From NCBI GenBank assembly GCA_947259195.1, contig CAMYLC010000192.1:1-64000 (forward strand): a stretch of DNA of 64,000 nucleotides, given 5' to 3'. Source of the DNA: Thermoanaerobaculia bacterium (GTDB taxonomy: Bacteria > Acidobacteriota > Thermoanaerobaculia > Multivoradales > JAHEKO01). Of the stretch, positions 57,155 through 64,000 are shown piece after piece; the stretch's first letter is position 1; each line of letters opens with the position of its first letter. The position numbers and the translations under genes were made by a program. The notes under the pieces were generated by a model, which saw nothing but the letters and a program-made list of their open reading frames with translations, had not been told where the DNA came from and did not search any database.

Positions 57155-57211
57155 CGCCTGTGATTCTGGCCGGGCAACAGGGAAAATGGAAGGGACTGTG
57201 ATTCGGGAGCA

Positions 57212-57230
57212 GGCGGTCGTGGAGACCGCC
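57212..57230 (-). terminator. Hairpin directly after the PilZ gene
   Basis: GGCGGTC (57212-57218) and GACCGCC (57224-57230) form a 7-bp stem that begins right at the PilZ stop codon. No T run follows. Confidence 0.35.
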
Positions 57231-57932
57231 CTACTCTTGGCTCTCGGTAGCTTGATGCTTCAGGTACTCGGTCAAGGCCTTTCTGCCATGACCTTCGAAC
57301 TCGATGAATCGCAGCCCCAGCCCCTGGATTGATTCGACACCGGGATTGGTTTGGCGGACGATTTCCGCTTTCGCGTGCACGGGATCGGCCGACCTGGGCA
57401 GAGAGATTGCCAACCGGACCTCGGATCCGACGGCAATGGAATCCTGACATCTGACCAGCATGCCGGACTCTGAGATGTTGTCGGTCTGGCACATTTTGAG
57501 TAGCTTGCCGGCGCCAAGCTGTACCTCCAGTCGGAGCATGAGTCGAGGGGCAATGCGCGGCGTGTCGCCGATCAACTCGAGAATGCCTCTCTGCAGCTCC
57601 TCGGCCTTCAGGTGAGCAGACAGGAATCGGTGTCGATCATCGAGATTGGGCTCGAGCTTCGGCAGGAGATGCTCATCGGCCAGGAGTGCGAGAGCGGGTC
57701 CGCTCGAAGCGGGGCTCTTGTTGGCCAGGTTCTGCAGAAATTGGTCGAGTCGCATGTCGAGGAGAGGCAGGGCCACGATGAGAAGTCTAGGCCGCTTCGA
57801 CTGGACTAGATTGAGCGCTGTCTGGCCAAGCGGTACGTGATGCACCGTCAGATTGGATCGCTCCAGGACGGGCTGGATTTTGGAGAGGAGCCCCCCATGG
57901 GCTCCCACGGTTAGGACGATAGGTCGTTCCAT
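57231..57932 (-). CDS. Pseudo-receiver/PilZ domain protein
   Basis: 233 residues from the ATG at 57932. Residues ~1-115 have the alternating hydrophobic-strand layout of a response-regulator receiver, but the position of the phosphoacceptor Asp reads LLIVALPLLD, with Ala in place, so it is probably not phosphorylated. Residues ~130-225 are a PilZ domain with RIAPRLMLR (the R-x3-R part of the c-di-GMP site) and NISESGMLVR (D/N-x-S-x-x-G). It may bind c-di-GMP and alter a partner protein in motility, adhesion or secretion. Confidence 0.8.
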   Translation of the reverse strand: MERPIVLTVGAHGGLLSKIQPVLERSNLTVHHVPLGQTALNLVQSKRPRLLIVALPLLDMRLDQFLQNLANKSPASSGPALALLADEHLLPKLEPNLDDRHRFLSAHLKAEELQRGILELIGDTPRIAPRLMLRLEVQLGAGKLLKMCQTDNISESGMLVRCQDSIAVGSEVRLAISLPRSADPVHAKAEIVRQTNPGVESIQGLGLRFIEFEGHGRKALTEYLKHQATESQE

Positions 57933-57986
57933 TGCTCTGCGCTCACGATGGATATTACAGCCAGAGCCGCCACTATTCTGTGATGT

Positions 57987-58007
57987 ATACCACCGCTCGG
58001 GTGGTAT
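57987..58007 (-). terminator. Hairpin after the M20-CpcT gene
   Basis: ATACCACC (57987-57994) and GGTGGTAT (58000-58007) form a perfect 8-bp stem 11 bases past the stop codon of the upstream gene. There is no following T run, so the terminator role is tentative. Confidence 0.4.
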
Positions 58008-58018
58008 GGGTGTCAGGG

Positions 58019-60157
58019 CTAGGGCAGCCTGTCGAAGACATAGCCTGCGTTCTCCGCGCCCCAGACCTGCCGGCCCCGAGAGTCGAAGCCGCGGTCCCAG
58101 GAGATCACTCGTTCGGGTGTGATCAACACCTCGGATGTCGCGTAGGCGGCGCCGCGCAGGCTGCTGACACACCCCTTGCCCTTCGTAGATCCTGCAAAGG
58201 TCTCAGTACCCGTGCGGCGGAGATCGATGGAGCAGCCTTGGCGCAGAACCAGGTCATCGGCGGAAAGGTTCCTCAGAAGCTCGACGTTGCGCCAGGCACC
58301 AGCAAGATCCAGCGGGTCTCCAGGCAGGGCGAAAACATCGCTGCGCAGTGCCCCCCCTTCTTCGACACGTGAGAGGCGGTAGATTCGCTGTCGGTACGGT
58401 TGCGCCAGGCTGTCCGCCGAGGCCTGCTCGACGTAGAGCCAGACCGCGTCGGTACGGCTTGGCCAGATCCGGCTCATGAACAGGCGGATGTCGTAGTAGC
58501 TCTCGGGGTTGGACTCGGACTGTCTGGCGCTGGAGAAAGAACCGGCCATCCAGGAGGCGAGCCGTCCAATCTCTTCGTCGCCAACGCCCGCCGGCATCGT
58601 GAAGAGCGAGGCCATGAGGTCGATGCCGTACCACAGGTTGGCCAGGCGGAGATTCTCGTTGGGAGCGTGTTGGTTGTCGTCGTGGTTGGCGATCGGAGTA
58701 ATCACGACTGGCGCTGCAAGAGTCTCGGTGAACAGATGGAGAGGCAGAGATCCACCCAGAGTCGGCAGCAGCACGAGATCACCATCTGCAACCCGAGTGG
58801 CAGCCGCGATGATCTCCTGAGCTACAGCGAGGTTCATCGAAGTGCGAGCCGCCTTGTAGCCGGAGCGGCGCTCGACTTTGATGATCTTCGGGAACTCGAG
58901 CCGGGTGGCCAGGTCCGGCTCTGCCGTGACCCGGTGGTAGCCCTGCTTATCGATGTGAGCCTCGACAAGGTCGAGCAGGGCCTCGGGGTCGTTCCCTTTG
59001 GCCAGCCGCATGTCGATGCTAGCCGTCGCCTCGGTGGGGATGATGTTGCGGGCGGCGTCGCCAACAGTCGCGCTCTGGAGGCCCCGAATATTGAGCGAAG
59101 GCAGCAGCAGACGATTGGCGAGGGAAGCGTTCTCCGCCTCGGTTCGAGCCAGGCCCAATTCGCGGCGCAGCTGGCCGTCGAAATCGGGCAATGAGGCCAT
59201 TGCCTCGACCTCGGACGCCGAGATGGGCTCTGTGCTGTCGTAGAAGCCCTCCACGAGAACGTGCCCTTCTTCGTCCTTCATGCTGGCGAGCAGCCGAGCC
59301 AGGCGCAGCGCCGGATTGGGAGCCCAGTTGCCGTAGTGACCGCTGTGCAGATAGCGGGTCGCTCCGTAGACGGTCAGATCGATCCCGGTGTAGCCGCGGA
59401 CTCCGAACACCAGTTGAGGTCGCCTACTCTGGTGGACCGGGCCGTCGCAGATCAGCCAGGCGTCGACACCCAGGGCCTCGCGATGTTCCTCCATGTAGGC
59501 GCCGAGGTGGTCGGAGCCGACCTCCTCTTCTCCCTCGAAGAGAAAGACCAGGTTGGATGTCAGCGAGATGTTGCTGGCCCGCAGGGCATCGAGAGCGCCG
59601 AAGATCGCGGCCAGGGGTGCCTTGTCGTCACCGGTGGAGCGGCCGTAGAGACGCCACTCGGGGTCGATCTCTTCGCCGGCGACCGGCAGCGGCCGTTGGG
59701 TTCCTCCCTCCTCTCGAGCCCCTGTCAAGAGAACCGGGCTCCAAGCCGGGTGAGCCCACTGACTCTCGTCCACCGGCTGGCCGTCGTAGTGTACGTAGAC
59801 CCCGAGTGTCCGGCTGGCACCTGCGACCGGAAGGGAGCCGTACACCACCGGTGGGACCTCGTCAGAGAGAGTCCACAACTCGGCAGTGACACCGCGCTCC
59901 TCGAGCTGCTGTCGGATGGCCTCGGCGTTGCGTCGGATGTTGACGGTGTCCGCGGCCACGTTTGGAAGGGCAAGCAGCTCGACGAAGTCTTGCAGCACGC
60001 TCCAGCCATTGGAGTGGCGCCAGGCGCGGACCTTCGCCAGGGTTTCTTCAGCCGCAGTGCTCGGCTCCGTGGCTTCGGCAGATCGGATCGGTAGGATCGA
60101 GACCAATCCGACGAGCAGAATCGTGCTGCAGAGGATCGTGGTTCGATTGTGCGTCAT
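58019..60157 (-). CDS. Secreted M20 metallopeptidase fused to a CpcT/CpeT (DUF1001) domain
   Basis: 712 residues from the ATG at 60157 (GAGGA five bases upstream); a GTG at 60169 is in frame. A signal peptide ends near AEA-TEP. Residues ~30-530 are an M20 dipeptidase with its metal ligands: VYVHYDGQPVD, YGRSTGDDKAPL, FLFEGEEEVGSDHL and ANHDDNQHAPNEN. After GVGDEEIGRLASWMAGSFSS begins a CpcT/CpeT domain of ~175 residues: YVEQASADSLAQPYRQRIYR, STKGKGCVSSLRGAAYATSE and SWDRGFDSRGRQVWG. That domain family includes phycobilin lyases, but no pigment genes occur here. The fusion is in one uninterrupted frame. Confidence 0.9.
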   Translation of the reverse strand: MTHNRTTILCSTILLVGLVSILPIRSAEATEPSTAAEETLAKVRAWRHSNGWSVLQDFVELLALPNVAADTVNIRRNAEAIRQQLEERGVTAELWTLSDEVPPVVYGSLPVAGASRTLGVYVHYDGQPVDESQWAHPAWSPVLLTGAREEGGTQRPLPVAGEEIDPEWRLYGRSTGDDKAPLAAIFGALDALRASNISLTSNLVFLFEGEEEVGSDHLGAYMEEHREALGVDAWLICDGPVHQSRRPQLVFGVRGYTGIDLTVYGATRYLHSGHYGNWAPNPALRLARLLASMKDEEGHVLVEGFYDSTEPISASEVEAMASLPDFDGQLRRELGLARTEAENASLANRLLLPSLNIRGLQSATVGDAARNIIPTEATASIDMRLAKGNDPEALLDLVEAHIDKQGYHRVTAEPDLATRLEFPKIIKVERRSGYKAARTSMNLAVAQEIIAAATRVADGDLVLLPTLGGSLPLHLFTETLAAPVVITPIANHDDNQHAPNENLRLANLWYGIDLMASLFTMPAGVGDEEIGRLASWMAGSFSSARQSESNPESYYDIRLFMSRIWPSRTDAVWLYVEQASADSLAQPYRQRIYRLSRVEEGGALRSDVFALPGDPLDLAGAWRNVELLRNLSADDLVLRQGCSIDLRRTGTETFAGSTKGKGCVSSLRGAAYATSEVLITPERVISWDRGFDSRGRQVWGAENAGYVFDRLP

Positions 60158-60210
60158 CGTCGTCCTCACTCGTCGCCGCGTCGGTTCTGCACAGGTGGCT
60201 CGTGGAAAGC

Positions 60211-61365
60211 TCAGGCTGTTGGTATGGACCGCAAGGCTGTATCGAGGACGCGGAGAAAACGATCCACATCCCGGTCGTTGTTGTAGACGTGTGGAGACAC
60301 CCGAATCGAGCTGCCCCGCGCGCTCACATGGATCTTCTCAGCCTGCAGGGCTGCCGCCAGGGGCGCCGGACTCCTACTGCCGAGTCGCAGGCCCATCAGA
60401 TGCCCTGCTCGGCGATCCTCTGCGGCGACCTGCAGTCCGAGCTCCCGAGCCCGGTCTGCGATCCTCTGGGTGAGGATCGCGATCGTCGCCTGCACCTCCT
60501 CGACGCCCCACTCGAGCGTCTGTTCGAGCGCCGCGATGGCGGCTGGTAGAAGAGCGAAGTTGCTCACCTCACCGACATCGAATCGTCGGGCACCTTCGGC
60601 GTAGGAGTCGGTGTAGCTGGTCAGGGCCGCAAAGTCCTCGGCGTTCGATCGCGCGATCCAGTTGTGCTCGATGGATCGTCCCTGGCGCCAGCGCGGTGCC
60701 ACCCAGAGGAAACCGTGACTGTAGGGCCCCAGGAGCCATTTGTAAGAGGCGCCGACGAGGAAGTCGGGTTGCACCACTCCCACGTCCAGGGGTAGGGCAC
60801 CGATGGACTGGCAGCCATCGACAACCAGGGCGGCCTCCGTCTCGCGAGCTCGGTCTCCGATCTGCTGCAGATCCACCAGCGTGCCGTCCGTCCAGTGGCA
60901 ATGCGGGACGGCAACAATAGCCGTCCTGTCGTCCATCGCTTCGAGTGCGGCTCGAGTCCAGTCGTCGTCTTCGGGTCGTGCCACGGTTCGAACCTCTGCT
61001 CTGTTGTGCAGGGCCAGCTGTCTCCACGCATAGATGTTGGAGGGAAACTGTTCGGCGAGAACAACGATATTGCCCGCTCGGGGCAACGGCAGGTTGGCCG
61101 CTGCGATGGCCATTCCATAGCTCACCGAGGACACCATGGCCACGCCCTGAGGATCCCCGCCGATCAGCTGGCTGAAAAGCTCTCTTGCCGTTTCCAGGGG
61201 AGTGAAGAAGTCGCTCGGCTCGATCTTCCAGGGCCGGGCCTTGCGGCTAAGGCCATCGACTCCGGCACGCAGCACGGCCTTGGAGAGTGGCCCCATGTAG
61301 GCACAGTTGAGATACGCCACCTCGTCCGGCAGATCGAAGAGATGCCGTTGGCAGGGTAGCGTCAT
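60211..61365 (-). CDS. Class V PLP-dependent aminotransferase
   Basis: 384 residues. The PLP-binding Lys is in VGASYKWLLGPYSHGF; the Asp in ALVVDGCQSIGALPLDV and the His in IVAVPHCHWTDGTLVDL match class V enzymes (cysteine desulfurase, isopenicillin epimerase and kynureninase relatives). No conserved Cys of the IscS/SufS desulfurase type is apparent, so the reaction is open. It lies 25 bases downstream of an aspartate/aromatic aminotransferase gene on the same strand and may be co-transcribed with it. Confidence 0.85.
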   Translation of the reverse strand: MTLPCQRHLFDLPDEVAYLNCAYMGPLSKAVLRAGVDGLSRKARPWKIEPSDFFTPLETARELFSQLIGGDPQGVAMVSSVSYGMAIAAANLPLPRAGNIVVLAEQFPSNIYAWRQLALHNRAEVRTVARPEDDDWTRAALEAMDDRTAIVAVPHCHWTDGTLVDLQQIGDRARETEAALVVDGCQSIGALPLDVGVVQPDFLVGASYKWLLGPYSHGFLWVAPRWRQGRSIEHNWIARSNAEDFAALTSYTDSYAEGARRFDVGEVSNFALLPAAIAALEQTLEWGVEEVQATIAILTQRIADRARELGLQVAAEDRRAGHLMGLRLGSRSPAPLAAALQAEKIHVSARGSSIRVSPHVYNNDRDVDRFLRVLDTALRSIPTA

Positions 61366-61389
61366 GGGAAAGGCAGACTTGCTCGTCGG

Positions 61390-62589
61390 TCAGACGACGG
61401 CGGCGATTGCATCGCAGACCCGAGGCATGTTTTCTTGCGTCATGGCGGCGAAGTTGACGCGCCCGGACCCCACCACGTAGATGGCATGATCCTCGCGAAG
61501 CCGCGCTACCTGCTGCTCCGTCAAACCCGAGAAGGAGAACATGCCGTACTGACGCAGCAGGAAGTCGTTACCCTCAGAGCTCAAGCGCACCCCTCGCTCG
61601 TCGAGGCTGGTGACGAGGAGTCGACGCATTGCCTGGATGCGCTGCCTCATTCGGCTCAGCTCTTCCTGCCAACCTCGTCGCAGAGCCTCGTCCTCCAGGA
61701 TCGTGGTGACAATGGCACCGCCGTGGGCCGGCGGGTTGGAGTAGGTCGATCGAATGCGGAGCTTCACCTGGCTGGTTATGGCATCGACGGCATCGGCAGT
61801 GCCGGCGACGATCGTCAGGGCGCCGACGCGCTCGTTATAAAGGGCGAAGTTCTTCGAAAAGCTGCTGCAGACGATGACTTCCGGCACTTCCTTGCACAGA
61901 GCTTGTAGGCCGTCGACGTCGGCCTCCAGGCCGATTGCGAACCCTTGGTATGCGAGATCCACCAGTGGCAGTAGGCCCTGCTCCTTCAGCAGCCTCGCCA
62001 GGATGCGCCACTGATCCGGTGTCAGATCGGCGCCAGTAGGATTGTGGCAGCAACCGTGCAGCAGGACCACATCGCCTTGTGGGATGCCCTCCACAGCCTC
62101 CAGCATGGCCTCGAAGTCGACGCGGTTTCGCTGGCGGTCGAAGTAGGCGTATTTTCGACTGGTGAGCCCCGCCGCTGCGAAGACCTGGTGGTGATTCGCC
62201 CAGGTCGGCTCCGACATCCAGACCCTGGTCTCGGGACATTGGTTTCTGAGCAGATCTCCCGCCACTCGCAAAGCACCTGTGCCGCCCGGTGTATGAGCTG
62301 TCAGGACGCGACCGCTGGCGATGATCTCGCTCGAGTCACCGAGCAGCAGTGCTTGAACTGCTCGGCCATAGGACTCGGTGCCTTCGATCGCGAGGTAGGA
62401 CATGCTGGTCTGCTCGTCGAGAAAACGAGCCTCGGCCTCCTTGACGGCGGCCAGGACCGGCGTGCGACCCTGCTCGTCCCGATAGACACCGATTCCGAGA
62501 TTGATCTTGTCGGGTCGCGGATCGGCTCGGAAGGCCTCGCTGAGGCCGAAGATCGGATCCGGGCTGGCGGCTGGCATCGTCTCGAACAT
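61390..62589 (-). CDS. Aspartate/aromatic amino acid aminotransferase (class I)
   Basis: 399 residues, AGGGGA six bases before the ATG. It belongs to the TyrB/AspC branch: INLGIGVYRDEQGRTPVL at the N-terminus, HTPGGTGALRVAGDLLR, LLHGCCHNPTGADLTPDQW for PLP and substrate binding, and the Schiff-base Lys in CSSFSKNFALYNERVGAL. It should transfer amino groups between aspartate or aromatic amino acids and 2-oxoglutarate. The gene symbol (tyrB or aspC) cannot be decided from the sequence. Confidence 0.93.
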   Translation of the reverse strand: MFETMPAASPDPIFGLSEAFRADPRPDKINLGIGVYRDEQGRTPVLAAVKEAEARFLDEQTSMSYLAIEGTESYGRAVQALLLGDSSEIIASGRVLTAHTPGGTGALRVAGDLLRNQCPETRVWMSEPTWANHHQVFAAAGLTSRKYAYFDRQRNRVDFEAMLEAVEGIPQGDVVLLHGCCHNPTGADLTPDQWRILARLLKEQGLLPLVDLAYQGFAIGLEADVDGLQALCKEVPEVIVCSSFSKNFALYNERVGALTIVAGTADAVDAITSQVKLRIRSTYSNPPAHGGAIVTTILEDEALRRGWQEELSRMRQRIQAMRRLLVTSLDERGVRLSSEGNDFLLRQYGMFSFSGLTEQQVARLREDHAIYVVGSGRVNFAAMTQENMPRVCDAIAAVV

Positions 62590-62859
62590 TTGGCGTCCCC
62601 TGGAAGCCTCTCACCCAGGCGGTCCAGATGTTGAATCTCAGCCATCTGGCGACGCTGGAGAGGTCTCAGATCTCACTGCGCCCCTATGCTAGCACCGGCT
62701 CGACGAACCTTCGCCTGGTGCCGAGCGCGTGTAGTATGGGCCACTTTGGGATAGGATCCCGGCGTTCTGTTTCGATGTCTCGAGAGCCCTTCTCGAGAGC
62801 CGACATCCAGATTCGAGTCGATCATGCAAAGCGGACAGGTGTTGGCTCCGAGGATCGAA

Positions 62860-63999
62860 ATGAGGCAGCGACCAAGTTGGCGCCGCCGCCGGATTGGTCC
62901 GTGGATAGCGGCTGCCTTGTGGCTCTGCAGTCAGCTTGTAGTTCCTAGCTACGGCTACGGGAAGCCGCCGAAGTTGGGGCCGAGCGAAATCCAGTCCAGG
63001 TATCGAGATGTCCTGTCGATTCTCGCCGCAGGCGACGAGGATCGAGCGCTGGAGGCTCTCTACGAATTGGAGACCCTGGTAGTCGGGGACGAGCAACCGT
63101 GGAAGCGAGTCGAGGACTTCTGGCGTCTCAAGCTGCGGACCTTGAGGGAGATGCTCGACGCCGATTCGCTAGCTCTCTTGATGCCGGTGATGATGCTTCA
63201 CCACGACGCCAATCAGATGTACCTCGAGCGAGACCGGCCCTTTCTGGCTGGCCATTCTCGAATCATGAGCGTCGAGTTGGCGGAGATCTACGCCGACCGG
63301 GCCAACAGCAGCGGCGCGCGAGAGTTCTCTGGTTGGGTGATGACCAGCCTGGGAGCCATGCTTTGGTATCCAACGTCGGTGGTCTCCAGCGCCGATCTCT
63401 TCTATCGGGCCCAGATGGTGGATCCCGGCAATCCGATAGCGCTCATGGGTCTGGGTGCAGCCTACGAGAGAAACGCCAACTATGAAATGGCCATCGACTA
63501 TCTGACTCGTCTTCTGGAGTTGGATCCCGAGAACTCAGTGGCCGCGCTGCACAGGGCCTTGTGCCAAATGCGCAGCGACGAGACTTCGCGAGACCAGGGT
63601 CTCGAGGCGCTGAAAGACCTCCAGCGGCCTGAGGAACCGAGCTGGGTGCGCTCGATCGCCCACCAGGAGTTGGCGCGGGCTCAACTCTTGGATGACGACG
63701 TGGAATCTGCGAAAGCGACGATCCGCCGAGGTTTGGCAGCGCTCCCAGGCGACCAGCAGCTGGCGCTGCAACTGGCCTGGGTTCTGGACGGTGCGCGGCG
63801 GCCGAAGGAGGCGCTCGGGGTTCTTGGAGGCATCGTTCCAGGGGACGCTCAGGTGCCATCGCCCCGCCTGATCTATGATGTTTGGGAACCGTCGGAGATG
63901 CAGGATATCCGGGATCGGCTGAGGCGCGACGCGGCCATTGGGCTGCCCGCCCTGGCTGACAAGCTGGGGGTAGAGGCCCCGGCAGGGGGGGAGCAGTGA
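62860..63999 (+). CDS. Exported TPR-repeat protein
   Basis: 379 residues from the ATG at 62860, which has GAGGA five bases upstream; an ATG at 62824 is in frame but lacks one. An Arg-rich N-terminus (RRRRIGPWIAAAL) precedes a hydrophobic signal ending near SYG-YGK. Helical repeats follow, with clear TPRs around residues 185-255 (IALMGLGAAYERNANYEMAI, then LTRLLELDPENSVAALHRA) and 280-330. It probably works as a periplasmic scaffold. Its TGA is followed by an A, and GTG overlaps it (GTGA), so another gene may begin at the right edge. Confidence 0.75.
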   Translation: MRQRPSWRRRRIGPWIAAALWLCSQLVVPSYGYGKPPKLGPSEIQSRYRDVLSILAAGDEDRALEALYELETLVVGDEQPWKRVEDFWRLKLRTLREMLDADSLALLMPVMMLHHDANQMYLERDRPFLAGHSRIMSVELAEIYADRANSSGAREFSGWVMTSLGAMLWYPTSVVSSADLFYRAQMVDPGNPIALMGLGAAYERNANYEMAIDYLTRLLELDPENSVAALHRALCQMRSDETSRDQGLEALKDLQRPEEPSWVRSIAHQELARAQLLDDDVESAKATIRRGLAALPGDQQLALQLAWVLDGARRPKEALGVLGGIVPGDAQVPSPRLIYDVWEPSEMQDIRDRLRRDAAIGLPALADKLGVEAPAGGEQ

Positions 64000-64000
64000 A

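Overview
This 64 kb, GC-rich window is bacterial chromosome from a Gram-negative organism: it has a lipid A-type acyltransferase, RND efflux pumps, SppA and many exported proteins. Several traits point to Acidobacteriota, perhaps the Thermoanaerobaculia/Holophagae side: secreted FG-GAP proteins ending in an F-E-x-G-D-x-x-x-W-S tail, M13 and M20 peptidases, an ArsR-methyltransferase fusion beside ahcY, and large membrane glycosyltransferases with Ig-like tails. This assignment is inference from gene content. I saw no rRNA, tRNA, CRISPR array, transposase or phage gene.

Layout. 0-9.7 kb: four polytopic GT-C-like glycosyltransferases (three of them paralogues) around a sulfatase-fold lipoprotein candidate. 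9.7-15.1 kb (minus strand): an M13 metalloprotease, a broken dolichyl-phosphate glucosyltransferase-like gene coupled to a methyltransferase, a tetraheme cytochrome c3-like protein and a decayed carboxypeptidase Q-like gene. 15.3-24.1 kb: exported proteins (two FG-GAP propellers, one BNR-like propeller, two unknowns) enclosing a BKACE/GNAT/methyltransferase operon. 24.2-28.4 kb (minus strand): ahcY with its ArsR-methyltransferase regulator, then thyA-folA. 28.5-33.2 kb: an LCAT-like acyltransferase overlapping a MATE exporter, then an unusual ketosynthase. 33.2-36.6 kb: succinate dehydrogenase in the order sdhA-C-D-B. 37-43 kb: sppA, an LpxL-type acyltransferase, a helical unknown, and a HAMP/PP2C phosphatase. 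43-45.2 kb: an ECF sigma/anti-sigma/DUF4097 operon. 45.5-46.4 kb: a DUF255 remnant joined to a DsbD-like fragment. 46.6-55.9 kb: two RND pumps around one adaptor, then a GT39 gene. 55.9-64 kb: an L-2-hydroxyglutarate oxidase-like enzyme, a pseudo-receiver/PilZ protein, a fused M20 peptidase-CpcT protein, two aminotransferases and a TPR protein.

Themes. The strongest functional thread is envelope construction and export: glycosyltransferases, an acyltransferase, efflux pumps, propeller proteins and an envelope-stress-like sigma operon. A methyl-cycle module (ahcY with its probable autoregulator) and a thymidylate/folate pair supply one-carbon metabolism. Three genes (12.3, 14.4-15.1 and 46.2 kb) carry internal deletions or frame slips, which suggests either gene decay or assembly error. 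The observations most worth pursuing are the M20-CpcT fusion, the leaderless ArsR-methyltransferase promoter with an operator centred on the start codon, and the shared FExGDxxxWS element of the exported proteins.
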